From contig NZ_SHKR01000011.1 in assembly GCF_004217145.1 (NCBI RefSeq), positions 2,251,200 through 2,315,199 of the forward strand: a stretch of DNA of 64,000 bases. Reading direction: 5' to 3'. The position numbers and the translations under genes are program-made. This DNA is from Kribbella rubisoli. GTDB lineage: Bacteria > Actinomycetota > Actinomycetes > Propionibacteriales > Kribbellaceae. The notes beneath the pieces are model-generated. The model saw only the letters and a list, made by a program, of their open reading frames with translations. It had not been told where the DNA came from and made no database searches. Positions 27,710 through 36,611 of the stretch are shown piece after piece (positions within the stretch are counted from its first letter, which is position 1; each line of letters starts with the position of its first letter).

Positions 27710-28255
27710 TTAGTGGATGACTCGGTAGTTGACGAGGAGGTGGCCGGTGGGGGTGTTGGTGGAGTGGAGGGTTTGTAGGCGGATGGCGGGTAGGCCCGAT
27801 AGGAGTTGTTGGCCGGTGCCGGCGATTGTTGGGATGACTGTGAGTCTTAGTTCGTCGACGAGGCCGGCTGTGAGTAGGGCTCGGGTGAGGGAGATGCTGC
27901 CGTGGAGGCCGATGTCGCCGCCAGGCTGGGACTTCAGGTTGCGGACGAAGTCGACGAGGTCGCCTTCGATGGGCTGCGAGTTGGCCCATTCGGCCTCGAG
28001 CGGTGTCGACGTTGCGACGTACTTGGGGGTGGCGTTGATGAAGGAAGCGAAGGGCTCGATGTCGCTGGTCGGCCAGAAGCCGGCCCATTCGTCGTACGTG
28101 CGGCGCCCGAGGATGACCACGTCCTGCGTCTCGATGAGCCTCTTGCCGCTGGCATCCGTCTCGTCGTCCCATCCGCTGAGGAACTGATCCGGAGCCTCAG
28201 CAACCCCATCGAGCGACAAGAAGTAGCCGCCGACAACTTTCCGCGCAGGGGGCAT
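27710..28255 (-). CDS. Dihydrofolate reductase / RibD C-terminal domain family protein
   Basis: 181 residues with the RibD_C fold pattern: VVGGYFLSLDGVAEAP at the start, DVVILGRRTYDEWAGFWP, IGLHGSISLTRALLTAGLVDELRLTVIPTIAG (as separate recognised parts) and a C-terminal strand. This group comprises NADPH-dependent reductase-like proteins, usually of unknown substrate. ATG 28255 has AAGGAG upstream. The gene follows the NUDIX gene in the same direction after 13 bases, so co-transcription is likely. Confidence 0.82.
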   Translation of the reverse strand: MPPARKVVGGYFLSLDGVAEAPDQFLSGWDDETDASGKRLIETQDVVILGRRTYDEWAGFWPTSDIEPFASFINATPKYVATSTPLEAEWANSQPIEGDLVDFVRNLKSQPGGDIGLHGSISLTRALLTAGLVDELRLTVIPTIAGTGQQLLSGLPAIRLQTLHSTNTPTGHLLVNYRVIH

Positions 28256-28268
28256 TGTGGTTCTCCTT

Positions 28269-28754
28269 CTAGGGGCAGAGGTATGCGAGTGCGGCGTCGA
28301 TCGGGAACAGGTCGGTCAGCGGCGCGGTCGGGTTCCACCACACGGCCTCCGACATCTCGTCGTTCGGTGTGAAGGGTTGTGGCGAGTCGAGTTGGCCGCG
28401 GTAGATCGCGAGGTACTCGAGTCGGTCGTCGGGTGCGACCCGGATCTTCGCGACCCCGGCGAGATCGAGAGAGTCCGCCCGCTGGCCGCTCTCTTCTGCG
28501 AGTTCGCGTACGGCGGCTTCGCGCGGGGACTCGCCCGGATCGAGCATGCCGCCGGGGAGCTCCCACGCCTGGCGGTACCGATTGAAGACCATCAGGCACT
28601 CGCGATCACACCAGAGCACGACAAGAGACGCGGTCAGCGGCACGGACGAATCCAGGCTGCCGAGCTGGTCTTCGCGGAGTCGATCGAAGCTGATCAGCAC
28701 CGATCCGTCGGTGTTCTCGACCGGAAGCTCATACATGGCCGCCGAGTATTCCAC
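28269..28754 (-). CDS. NUDIX hydrolase
   Basis: 161 residues with a complete Nudix box, GGMLDPGESPREAAVRELAEE followed by SG, at about residues 73-95. The family cleaves nucleoside diphosphates linked to another moiety; the substrate is not predictable. GTG 28754 is used; ATG 28736 (MYELPVEN) is an alternative start. It lies 6 bases after the DUF664 stop, in an apparent four-gene minus-strand run. Confidence 0.83.
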   Translation of the reverse strand: MEYSAAMYELPVENTDGSVLISFDRLREDQLGSLDSSVPLTASLVVLWCDRECLMVFNRYRQAWELPGGMLDPGESPREAAVRELAEESGQRADSLDLAGVAKIRVAPDDRLEYLAIYRGQLDSPQPFTPNDEMSEAVWWNPTAPLTDLFPIDAALAYLCP

Positions 28755-28760
28755 CCCAAG

Positions 28761-29282
28761 CTACTCGCCGGTGGTGCCGTCTAGGGATTCGCGGAGGAGG
28801 TCGGCGTGGCCTAGGTGGCGGGCGTATTCCTCGACGACGTGGGTGAGGATGAAGTGGGGGTCGGTGTTGCCGAATTCCAGGTTGGGGATGGTGTGGGTGA
28901 GGTTGTGGGGTGGGAAGAGGGATCTGGAGTCGGCGCAGGCGGAGAGGTAGTCGGCGTACACGGTCCGGGCGGGAGTGGGGTCTGATTCGTCGAACCAGTC
29001 GGTGTCCGGGTTGGTTCGGTACGGGAAGTACTGCGGAGTCGTGCCGGCCAGGCGGTGTTGTAGCCAGTAGCGTTCGACGCCCTGTAGGTGGCGCATGAGG
29101 GACAGCAGGGTCAGGTCCGAGGGTGGGATCGCGCGCCGGCGGAGTTGGGGATCCGTGAGGCCCTCGCATTTCCACAGGAACGTGGCTCGGTGGTAGTCGA
29201 GGTTCGAGGCGATCACTTCCAGCCAGGTACCCGACAAGGTCCGCTCCGGGCGGACGATCTTCTCGATCACGATGTCGCTCAT
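28761..29282 (-). CDS. DinB-like DUF664 family protein
   Basis: 173 residues. The four-helix DinB/DUF664 pattern is visible in SLMRHLQGVERYWLQ, and in LTHVVEEYARHLGHADLLRE with metal-ligand-type histidines. The superfamily includes bacillithiol or mycothiol-dependent transferases. Adjacent small-molecule genes give no specific substrate. The coding strand is unusually G-poor in the 28840-28920 section (long GTGGGG runs on the plus strand). Confidence 0.8.
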   Translation of the reverse strand: MSDIVIEKIVRPERTLSGTWLEVIASNLDYHRATFLWKCEGLTDPQLRRRAIPPSDLTLLSLMRHLQGVERYWLQHRLAGTTPQYFPYRTNPDTDWFDESDPTPARTVYADYLSACADSRSLFPPHNLTHTIPNLEFGNTDPHFILTHVVEEYARHLGHADLLRESLDGTTGE

Positions 29283-29384
29283 ACCTGTTCGATGCCTGTG
29301 ATCCGCACCGATCGACAGGAGGTGTCGACGAATCCGGGCCGGTTCGCGGTGTGCTCAGGCGTGCGAGGCGATGTACGTAGACGA

Positions 29385-29876
29385 CTACGTCCTGTCGTTA
29401 GCACCCCAGATGACGTCCGCGATGGCGGCGGGTGGGACGTGGCCGGTCGGCGGGAGGGACTGGGCGAGATTGATGCCGACGTCCACCAACGCGGCGCGGT
29501 TGAGGGTCGGGACCTCGCTGACTGCGGTCCAGACGGATTCGGCGGTTTCGCCGTTGGGTTCTGGGCGGAGGGTGCCACCGGTGATGCGGGCGGCGTAGAA
29601 GATGCCGATGTTCTGGTGGTCCTCGGGACCTGGATGGTTGCGTTCGGCAGCGGGGATGATGCGCGAGTCGACGCCGAGCAGGCGCTCGACGACAGCTGTG
29701 CAGCCGGTCTCCTCGGCGACTTCGCGGACCACGGTGTCGAACGGGTCCTCGCACGGTTCGACTCCGCCGCCGGGGAGCGTCCACCAGGTGCCGTCGCCGT
29801 ACGGCGAGACGTACCGCGCGAGTAGTACTCGTCCGTCCTCGATGCACACGGCGTAGGCGGCCAGTCGTCTGCTCAT
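29385..29876 (-). CDS. NUDIX hydrolase
   Basis: 163 residues from ATG 29876 (MSRRLAAYAVCIEDG). The Nudix box GGGVEPCEDPFDTVVREVAEE, then TG, is complete at about 38-60. TAGAGT (29889-29884 on the minus strand) lies seven bases upstream and shares its TAG with the stop of the preceding VOC gene. It may therefore have its own leaderless transcript. Confidence 0.83.
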   Translation of the reverse strand: MSRRLAAYAVCIEDGRVLLARYVSPYGDGTWWTLPGGGVEPCEDPFDTVVREVAEETGCTAVVERLLGVDSRIIPAAERNHPGPEDHQNIGIFYAARITGGTLRPEPNGETAESVWTAVSEVPTLNRAALVDVGINLAQSLPPTGHVPPAAIADVIWGANDRT

Positions 29877-29886
29877 CCACGCGACT

Positions 29887-30582
29887 CTAGATGCAGAACG
29901 GATGACCGGCCGGGTCGGCGTATACGTGGTGATACTCACCGCTCGTCTGCAGAGCCTCAGCGCCGACGGACAAGGCGTGAGCGCGAGCAGCTGGTACGTC
30001 GGCGGTCAGCAGATCCAGATGCACCTGCTGCGGGTACGCCGGATCGGGCCAGCGCGGAGCGGGTGCCGCGCTCCGCTGGAATGCGAGCTCCGGCGTGCCG
30101 GCAAGGACCACACGGGACGGCGTGTCGAGCAAGCGCGCCGGGCGGTCAAGCAGCGCGCTGTAGAACGCAGCAAGGGCTCGCGGGTCAGGGCAGTCGAGGA
30201 CGATCCGCCGGATTTCCGCGCGCTCGGTCGGCTCCGAATACAAACAGAACGGATGCCCGATCGGATCCGCGTACACCTGCCACTCGCCGTTGTCCCGCAG
30301 CAGCCGAGCCCCAGGCGGCGCAACAAACGAAGGTACGGCGATGTCGAGATGCATCTGCTGCGCCCCATCGGGCCACCCGGGCGGCTGGTAATCGATCGGC
30401 CCGTCGCCGAATGCGAGGTACAGGTCAGACGCCTCGCTGCCGACGATGATCCAGTCCTCGCGAACGATCTCCATCCCGAGCAGCTCCGCGTAGAAGTCAG
30501 CGACCGGCCGAGCCCCGCGGTCATAGCTCTCCGGCGTGTTCCCCGGACAGGCGAATACGACATTCCGAATCATCAGACTCAC
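29887..30582 (-). CDS. VOC (glyoxalase-like) family protein, two modules
   Basis: 231 residues with two tandem VOC modules: residues about 1-115, ending GEWQVYADPIGHPFCLY, and about 120-231, ending EYHHVYADPAGHPFCI. The paired endings show an internal duplication. Such proteins act as metal-dependent dioxygenases, lyases or antibiotic-binding proteins; substrate unknown. GTG 30582 is preceded by GAGGTGG. Confidence 0.8.
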   Translation of the reverse strand: MSLMIRNVVFACPGNTPESYDRGARPVADFYAELLGMEIVREDWIIVGSEASDLYLAFGDGPIDYQPPGWPDGAQQMHLDIAVPSFVAPPGARLLRDNGEWQVYADPIGHPFCLYSEPTERAEIRRIVLDCPDPRALAAFYSALLDRPARLLDTPSRVVLAGTPELAFQRSAAPAPRWPDPAYPQQVHLDLLTADVPAARAHALSVGAEALQTSGEYHHVYADPAGHPFCI

Positions 30583-30625
30583 CTGTCCACCTCACCCGAG
30601 AAGCTCAGCCGGCGCAACGGTCGAG

Positions 30626-31018
30626 TCAGTTCAGGTCAGGGACGGAATGTGCGCCCACGTAGTCGCGGAAGAGTTTGATCTTGCCGTCCTGGATCCGGAA
30701 GACCTGGATGCAGGTGGCTTGGAACGGTACGTCGGTAGTGGTGTGGCGTGCCTCGGTGACGAGTTCGAGGATCACGACCTCGGGGTCGGTGGTCCGGTGG
30801 AGCTGGACGGTGCGCAGATCGATGATGGCGATGGCGTGAGCGGCGGCCTGGAGCGAGAACTCGCGGATCGCTTCGCGGCCGACCAGACGATCCGGCAGGC
30901 CTTGGACGGCGAACGGCAACTCGAGTACGGCGTCCTCCGCGAACAGGCTCACGAAGCCCTCGAAGTCGCGATCGATCAGGTACTGGCGGCGTTGTTCAAG
31001 TACTTCCTCAGGAGTCAT
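30626..31018 (-). CDS. SnoaL-like / NTF2-fold protein
   Basis: 130 residues, MTPEEVLEQRRQYLIDRDFEGF then LFAEDAVLELPFA and VFRIQDGKIKLFRDY, the pattern of SnoaL-like NTF2-fold proteins. These can be polyketide cyclases, isomerases or simple ligand-binding proteins. It is divergent from the TetR gene across 54 bases, so it is a probable regulatory target. TACGGT (31030-31025) lies six bases upstream of the start. Confidence 0.8.
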   Translation of the reverse strand: MTPEEVLEQRRQYLIDRDFEGFVSLFAEDAVLELPFAVQGLPDRLVGREAIREFSLQAAAHAIAIIDLRTVQLHRTTDPEVVILELVTEARHTTTDVPFQATCIQVFRIQDGKIKLFRDYVGAHSVPDLN

Positions 31019-31025
31019 TCAACGA

Positions 31026-31072
31026 CCGTAGAACGAAATTCGCAGAGATTCAACACCTGTAGAATGAATTCG
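31026..31072. promoter_or_regulatory. Divergent promoter region with near-identical repeats
   Basis: CCGTAGAACGAAATTCG (31026-31042) and CTGTAGAATGAATTCG (31057-31072) are direct repeats. The first overlaps the minus-strand -10 TACGGT (31030-31025); the second contains the plus-strand -10 TAGAAT (31060-31065). They are good candidates for sites bound by the TetR product. Confidence 0.5.
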
Positions 31073-31624
31073 GTGAACGAGACCACCCGAGACCGCCGCC
31101 GCGTCGAGACGCAGGAGCGGATCCTGACCGAGGCGAGAAGGCTGTTCGCCGAGACCGGGTACGACCGGACGACGATCCGTGCTGTGGCCGCCGCAGCGCA
31201 GGTCGATCCGGGCCTGGTGATGCACTACTTCGGCAGCAAACAGCAGCTGTTCGCTCGTGCGGCCGAGACCGAGAGCCGGCCGATCGTCGAGGGCACCGCC
31301 GAAGAGGTCGCCGAGCAACTGCTCGAGCGGCTCCGCGAGTCGTTGATCGACGAGCCGGTCGCCTCCCTCGCGGTGTTGCGCTCGATGCTGACCCATCCCG
31401 ATGCGGCCGACGAGATCCGCGGCAACGCACACGTCCGCGGGAGCAACATCGGCAAGGCGATTCACGGCGTCGACGGCGAGCTCCGTTCCGACGTGCTGAG
31501 CGCCCTACTGATCGGTGTCGTGCTCGGTCGGCATCTGCTCAAACTGGACCATCTCGCCGATGCCGATCCGGACAAGATCGTCGAGCTGCTCGGCCCCGCG
31601 GTCCGTTCATTGACCAAGGGCTGA
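31073..31624 (+). CDS. TetR family transcriptional regulator
   Basis: 183 residues from GTG 31073. The N-terminal HTH reads RILTEARRLFAETGYDRTTI, then AVAAAAQVDPGLVMHYFGSK. The C-terminal ligand domain is of the TetR_C type seen with LLRSMLTHPDAADEIR-like segments. TAGAAT lies seven bases before GTG 31073; the upstream ATG 31064 overlaps that box, so GTG is favoured. It is divergent from the SnoaL-like gene and followed after 37 bases by an LLM oxidoreductase, both possible targets. Confidence 0.88.
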   Translation: MNETTRDRRRVETQERILTEARRLFAETGYDRTTIRAVAAAAQVDPGLVMHYFGSKQQLFARAAETESRPIVEGTAEEVAEQLLERLRESLIDEPVASLAVLRSMLTHPDAADEIRGNAHVRGSNIGKAIHGVDGELRSDVLSALLIGVVLGRHLLKLDHLADADPDKIVELLGPAVRSLTKG

Positions 31625-31661
31625 CGGAATACGGTCGTCCGGGTCGGGGTTGGCCCGAGGT

Positions 31662-32441
31662 ATGAGCCTTGAGATCGGAGTCATCCTTCCGACGTCGACG
31701 CCGGATCCCGAGCGCCCGATTCTCGGCGATGTCCGGGAGAGCGCGAGGTACGCCGAGAGCGTCGGGCTGGACTCGGTGTGGTCGACGGATCATCTGGTGG
31801 CGAGCGCGCCGCTCCTCGACAGCTCCGTCGTACTCGCGACGGCGGCCGCGGTGACCGAGCGGATCACGGTCGGATACAACGTGATGCTCCTGGCACTCAG
31901 ACCGGTCGCGTGGGCGGCGAAGCAGATCAACACGCTGCAGCTCGTGTCGAACAACCGGCTCGTTCTCGGCCTCGGCACAGGGAATCCGGCGCATGGCGAC
32001 ATCGGATGGCGTGCCGCCGGCGTGGACTACTCGCAGCGTGGTCGCCTGACCGACGAGGCTCTCGCCGTACTGCGGGATCTGATCGCGGGCAATCCCGCGA
32101 CGGTCGCCCAGGATCTCGAGGTGACGCTCTCCCCCGGCTCGCCGGTCCCGCCGATCTTTGTCGCAGGCAACGGTCCACGCGCACATCGGCGAGCGGCCCG
32201 GTACGGCGACGGGTGGGCGACGATCGCGGCAACGCCGGACGAGGTCCGCACAAACCTGGGCCGCATCAATGAACTTGCCGACGGCAAACAACTGAAGGCC
32301 ACCGTGGTCGCGCCCCAGCTCGACGGCAACCCCGCCGAACAACTGGCTGAATACGAAGCCGCCGGCGTGGAGCGCATCATCCTCCCGCCTACAGGCGACT
32401 GGCGCCGCGACTACGACAAAGCAGCCGAACTGCGCAACTAG
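31662..32441 (+). CDS. LLM-class flavin-dependent oxidoreductase
   Basis: 259 residues, with a luciferase-like TIM-barrel pattern: EIGVILPTS at the start, ARYAESVGLDSVWSTDHL, NRLVLGLGTGN and PPIFVAGNGPRAHRRAARYGDGW (recognised as separate parts). It probably uses FMNH2 or F420; the substrate is unknown. ATG 31662 has GAGG close upstream; TTG 31650 is an alternative. Its 3' end overlaps the convergent ABC gene by 4 bases. Confidence 0.84.
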   Translation: MSLEIGVILPTSTPDPERPILGDVRESARYAESVGLDSVWSTDHLVASAPLLDSSVVLATAAAVTERITVGYNVMLLALRPVAWAAKQINTLQLVSNNRLVLGLGTGNPAHGDIGWRAAGVDYSQRGRLTDEALAVLRDLIAGNPATVAQDLEVTLSPGSPVPPIFVAGNGPRAHRRAARYGDGWATIAATPDEVRTNLGRINELADGKQLKATVVAPQLDGNPAEQLAEYEAAGVERIILPPTGDWRRDYDKAAELRN

Positions 32442-33181
32442 CTGTTCAGCTCGAGTGCCGCATCCAGCAGGCTCTGCGTGTACTCGTGCTGCGGCGCGCC
32501 CAGTACGTCGGTAGCCGGCCCCTCCTCCACGAGCACGCCGCGACGCATGACCGCGATCCGATCCGCGATCTGGTGGACGACGCCGAGATCGTGCGAGATG
32601 AACAGCATCGACAAGTTGTGCCGTCGCCGGAGATCGTCGAGCAGCCGAAGGATCTGTGCCTGAACGGAGACGTCCAGCGCGGACACCGCCTCGTCGCAGA
32701 CCAGAAGCCGGGGCTTCACCGCCAACGCACGAGCCAGACTGACGCGCTGGCACTGACCGCCAGAGAGCTGGCTGGCCCGCTGACCGGCAACAGATGAATC
32801 GAGGCCGACATCTGCCAACAGTCGGTCAAGGTCGGAGGCTGCCGATGGATGGGTCCGCCACGCCTCGCCGATGATCGAGGCGACGGTCATCCAAGGGTTG
32901 AGCGACGACCGCGGATCCTGGAACACCATCTGGATCGCGCGCTGCAGTTCACCGGGCCGACTCGTGCCGGCCGGCACAGCGCGCCCGTCATACGTGATCG
33001 AACCGGAGGCCGGCCGGACCAGGCCGACGATCGAGCGCGCGACCGTGGTCTTACCCGAGCCGGACTCCCCCACCAGGCCTACGGTCTCGTTGGCGCCGAC
33101 AGTCAGACTGACGCCGTCCACCGCGACGAACGGCTTGCGGCGCGGGCCGAACGTGACCCGCAGATCCCGGACCTCAAGCAT
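32438..33181 (-). CDS. Dpp/Opp-type ABC transporter ATP-binding protein (second ATPase)
   Basis: 247 residues. Walker A GESGSGKT at about 41-48, Q-loop region FQDPRSSLNP, signature LSGGQCQRVSLARAL and Walker B LLVCDEAVSALD. It is shorter than most DppF/OppF proteins (about 320) because the C-terminal oligopeptide-transporter domain is missing. ATG 33181 overlaps the upstream ATPase gene by 8 bases. It is the last gene of the lacI-permease-permease-SBP-ATPase-ATPase operon. Confidence 0.9.
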   Translation of the reverse strand: MLEVRDLRVTFGPRRKPFVAVDGVSLTVGANETVGLVGESGSGKTTVARSIVGLVRPASGSITYDGRAVPAGTSRPGELQRAIQMVFQDPRSSLNPWMTVASIIGEAWRTHPSAASDLDRLLADVGLDSSVAGQRASQLSGGQCQRVSLARALAVKPRLLVCDEAVSALDVSVQAQILRLLDDLRRRHNLSMLFISHDLGVVHQIADRIAVMRRGVLVEEGPATDVLGAPQHEYTQSLLDAALELNS

Positions 33182-34181
33182 CGAGCACCTTCTCAGCGAA
33201 GTGACACGCAGTCCAACGCCCCGGCGCAACCGCCCGCAATGCAGGCTGCTCGGTCCGGCACCGCTCCCGCGCCAACGGGCACCGCGGATGGAACGCACAC
33301 CCAGCCGGCCGATTCGAGGGCGTGGCCGGCGTGCCAGGCAAGGGATGAGCCAGCGCAGTCTTCGTGCGTACGGCGGGAACGCTGTCGACCAACGCTCTCG
33401 TATAAGGATGCGCGGGCTGCCGCAGTACGTCGGACGTCGCGCCGCGCTCCGCCACGCGTCCGGCGTACATGACGACGACCTGGTGGGCGACGTGTGCCAT
33501 CACCCGCAGGTCGTGGCTGACGAGGAGCATCGACAGGCCGGCGTCCTCCTGGATGGAACGCAGCAGCCGAAGGATGCGGGCCTGCACGGTCACGTCCAGC
33601 GCGGTCGTCGGCTCGTCGGCGAGCAGGAGGGACGGGTTGCCGGCGAGCGCCATCGCAATAACGGCACGCTGCCGCATGCCGCCGGAGAACTCGTGCGGGA
33701 AGCTGCCGAGCTTCTCCGCCGGCGCAGGGATCCCGGCGCGATCGAGTAACTCGACCACTCGCTCGCGCACCGCAGCCCGGGACTTACCGGAGCGACGCAG
33801 GATCTCGCCGACCTGGCGGCCGATGGTCTGGGTCGGGTTGAGCGCGGCCAACGGGTCCTGGAAGATCATCGCGATCTCGTGCCCGCGGAGCCCGCGACGC
33901 CGAGAAGCAGTTGCCGTGAGCAACTCCTCGCCCCGCCAGTTGAGGGAGCCACCAACGATAGCGCCGTCGGGCAGCAGACCGATCAATGCGTTCGCGGTCA
34001 TGGTCTTGCCCGAGCCGGACTCGCCGATCAGGCCGACGGTGGTCGCCGACGGGATGTCGAAGGACACCTCGTCGACGACGCGAACGGCGCGGACGCGTCC
34101 GGGCAGGTCGACGACCAGCCCGGACACCTCCAGCAACAGGTCGTCGGAGCCTGAGCTCGATTCAGCCACAGTTTCCTGCAC
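33174..34181 (-). CDS. Dpp/Opp-type ABC transporter ATP-binding protein (first ATPase)
   Basis: About 335 residues. Walker A GESGSGKTMT, FQDPLAALNP, signature FSGGMRQRAVIAMALA and Walker B LLLADEPTTALD. The C-terminal oligopeptide ABC domain has its cysteine-rich segment CAFHPRCPLARERC. The start is uncertain: GTG 34181 is used; TTG 34208, overlapping the SBP stop, is possible. It energises uptake with the permeases at 35745 and 36611. Confidence 0.9.
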   Translation of the reverse strand: MQETVAESSSGSDDLLLEVSGLVVDLPGRVRAVRVVDEVSFDIPSATTVGLIGESGSGKTMTANALIGLLPDGAIVGGSLNWRGEELLTATASRRRGLRGHEIAMIFQDPLAALNPTQTIGRQVGEILRRSGKSRAAVRERVVELLDRAGIPAPAEKLGSFPHEFSGGMRQRAVIAMALAGNPSLLLADEPTTALDVTVQARILRLLRSIQEDAGLSMLLVSHDLRVMAHVAHQVVVMYAGRVAERGATSDVLRQPAHPYTRALVDSVPAVRTKTALAHPLPGTPATPSNRPAGCAFHPRCPLARERCRTEQPALRAVAPGRWTACHFAEKVLDA

Positions 34182-34204
34182 AGCTGTGGACAAGTCCTCG
34201 CGAA

Positions 34205-35716
34205 TCAAGAGTTGACCTGCAGCTTGGAGAAGTCGGGCAGACCGTTCGGGTCGGGGGTGAAGCCGCTGAGGCGCTTGTTCCACGCGTAGGCGTACTTGAC
34301 CGCCATCGGGAACATGCCGACCGCGTCGTCCCAGATGATCTTCTCGGCCTCGCCGTACAGCTTGACACGCTCCTGCTCGTCGGTGCTGGCCGCGGCCTGC
34401 GAGATCAGCTTGTCCAGCGCGGGGTTGCAGTAGCCGTTGCGCTTGGCTGCACACGGGTAGAGCCGGCCGACGGTGTTCGCGGCGTCGAGCATCGGGTTCG
34501 ACAGTTGCTGGAAGTTGATGTCCCAGTTCAGCGCCAGCAGGTCCTTGGTGAAGACCGCCTGCTCCTTCTGCAGCAGGTCGACCTGTACGCCGATCTTCTG
34601 CAGGTCCGAGACGACCGCCTGGTTGAACTGCTGGAACTCAGCGTTCGCGAACTGCAGTCGCAGCTTCGTGCCGAAGTCGAAGCCGGCCGCCGTCAGCGCC
34701 GCCTTCGCCGCCACCGGGTCGTACTTGACCGGTGTCTGGGCGACATACCCGAGGGTCTGCTTGGACACCACCGAGTCCGACAGCGAGCCGGTCTGCGGAT
34801 ACAGCTTCTTGATGATCGTCGGGAAGTCGACCGCCTCCCACAACGCGCGCCGGACGGCAGCGTCCTTCAGAGCCGGCGTCGACGAGTTGAACCACATCGT
34901 GTAGACGGCCGAGCTCTGCACGATCTGCACGTTCAGCGTCGAGTCCTTCTGCACCTCGGGCAGCTGATCGTCCGGGATCCCCCAGACTACGTCCGCCTCG
35001 CCGGTGCGCAACGCGGTCAACCGGGCCGCGAGCTCGGGCATCTTCTTGATCGTGACCTTGGTGACCTTCGGCGCGCCGCCGTAGTACTGCGGGTTCGGCA
35101 CCAGGACGATCTCGTTCGGGCTGAACTTGTCCAGCTTGAACGGGCCGGTCCCGACCGGCTTGTCGAAGAACGCGGTGTCGTTCGCGCCGACACCCGACGG
35201 CAGGACGAAGAACACCGCGAGCTTGCGCGGGATCGCAGCATCCGGCTTGGACGCCGTGAGTACGACGGTGTCGTCGCTCGGCGCGGTCATCGTGTAATCG
35301 GGGAAGTTCGCCGCGTTCGTGCCCTTGAGGTCGATGAACCGCTTGAAGGAGTCGGCCACATCGGCGGCCTTCAACTCCTTGCCGTCGCTGAACTTCACGC
35401 CCTTGCGGAGCGTGAACGTCCAGGTCTTCGCAGTGGCATCGGACTTCCAGGACGTCGCCAGATCCCCCTCGACCGAACCGTCGGTCTTGGTCCGGACCAG
35501 CCGGCTGAAGAGCTGCTGCTCGACCATCTGCGGACCCGTGCCGCCGCCCTGCGGACCGCCGGGGTCGATGCTGTCGACCGGATAGGTGCCGGCGATCACC
35601 ACTTCACCGCCGCCGGAACTCGAGCTGCCGCCGTTGGTGGCGCTGGAGCAGGCGCTGAGGGCCATCGTGGCGGCAACCCCGAGTGTCAGTGCCGCCCGCC
35701 GTGTCAAAGGGATCAT
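34205..35716 (-). CDS. ABC transporter substrate-binding lipoprotein, SBP family 5
   Basis: 503 residues from ATG 35716 (GGAGA upstream). The signal peptide is LTRRAALTLGVAATMAL, with lipobox LSAC placing the lipidated Cys near residue 22; the RR pair may allow Tat export. The mature part has SBP_bac_5 features such as WTFTLRKGVKFSDGKELKA and VRRALWEAVDFP. The family binds peptides, but also nickel, oligosaccharides and opines. LacI control and the GH127 neighbour favour an oligosaccharide. Confidence 0.92.
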   Translation of the reverse strand: MIPLTRRAALTLGVAATMALSACSSATNGGSSSSGGGEVVIAGTYPVDSIDPGGPQGGGTGPQMVEQQLFSRLVRTKTDGSVEGDLATSWKSDATAKTWTFTLRKGVKFSDGKELKAADVADSFKRFIDLKGTNAANFPDYTMTAPSDDTVVLTASKPDAAIPRKLAVFFVLPSGVGANDTAFFDKPVGTGPFKLDKFSPNEIVLVPNPQYYGGAPKVTKVTIKKMPELAARLTALRTGEADVVWGIPDDQLPEVQKDSTLNVQIVQSSAVYTMWFNSSTPALKDAAVRRALWEAVDFPTIIKKLYPQTGSLSDSVVSKQTLGYVAQTPVKYDPVAAKAALTAAGFDFGTKLRLQFANAEFQQFNQAVVSDLQKIGVQVDLLQKEQAVFTKDLLALNWDINFQQLSNPMLDAANTVGRLYPCAAKRNGYCNPALDKLISQAAASTDEQERVKLYGEAEKIIWDDAVGMFPMAVKYAYAWNKRLSGFTPDPNGLPDFSKLQVNS

Positions 35717-35744
35717 GAGGTTTCTCCTGCCTTCCGACGTGTCA

Positions 35745-36611
35745 TCAGTTGAGATGTCCGCGTCCGTAACGGGCGGTGAGCTGGTCACCGAGGATGCCGA
35801 TGTTGACGATCAGCAGCGACAGGGCGATACCCGGCAGGGCCGAGATCCACCACGCGCTGTCGAGGTATTGCTTGCCGTTGGCAATGGTTTGCCCCCAGGA
35901 CACCGCCGACGGCGGCAGCCCGATCCCGAGGAAGCTCAGTCCGGCCTCGGCGAGTACGACGAGTGCGAACTCGAGCGTGGCCAGTGCGACCACCGGACCG
36001 ATCGTGAACGGTACGACGTGGCGCAGCAGGATCGACGTACGACGGACGCCGAGCACCCGGGCCGCATCGACCCAGGCGCGTTCCCGCAACGAGAGCGAGA
36101 CGCTGCGGGTCACCCGGGCGAACGAGATCCATGCCGTCGCGGCGAGCGCGATCACGACCACCGGCACGCTGCGCTCGAACGCGCCGGCGATCACGATCGT
36201 GAGCAGGATCGCCGGGAACGCCAGCAGGATATCGATGCCCCGGGCAAGGAATGTGTCGAGCCAGCCGCGGAAGTACCCGGCGACGGTGCCGATCGTGACG
36301 CCGACGACGCAGGAGACGACCACGGTCGCGATACCGATGAGGATCGACGTGCGGGCGCCGTACACGACCTGGGCGAGGACGTCGCGGCCGAGGCCGTCCG
36401 TGCCGAGCCACGCGGTGCCGCCGGTGGACAGATGCGAACCGGGCTTGAGCAGCCGGTCGTCGAGCGACGTGCTGATCGGGTTGTAGTCGATCACCAGCGG
36501 ACCGATCGCCGCGACCAGTGCGTAGATCGCGAGTACGGCGTACGGGATCTTGCCGAGCCAGGTGCCGACCCGGCGGACGGCGAGTGGGCGGGTCACCGCG
36601 AGCGTGGCCAT
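35745..36611 (-). CDS. Dpp/Opp-type ABC transporter permease (DppC-like)
   Basis: 288 residues with six probable membrane segments. The conserved loop DGLGRDVLAQVVYGARTSI and the EAA-like loop EAGLSFLGIGLPPSAVSWG are typical of DppC-like subunits. Its ATG 36611 overlaps the DppB-like stop, and the SBP gene follows after 28 bases. It forms the membrane channel with the neighbouring permease. Confidence 0.92.
   Translation of the reverse strand: MATLAVTRPLAVRRVGTWLGKIPYAVLAIYALVAAIGPLVIDYNPISTSLDDRLLKPGSHLSTGGTAWLGTDGLGRDVLAQVVYGARTSILIGIATVVVSCVVGVTIGTVAGYFRGWLDTFLARGIDILLAFPAILLTIVIAGAFERSVPVVVIALAATAWISFARVTRSVSLSLRERAWVDAARVLGVRRTSILLRHVVPFTIGPVVALATLEFALVVLAEAGLSFLGIGLPPSAVSWGQTIANGKQYLDSAWWISALPGIALSLLIVNIGILGDQLTARYGRGHLN

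Noticed and set aside
34185..34193. Isolated perfect DnaA box TGTGGACAA near the ATPase start
   Set aside because: Single site within coding sequence and no neighbouring boxes, so coincidence is likely.
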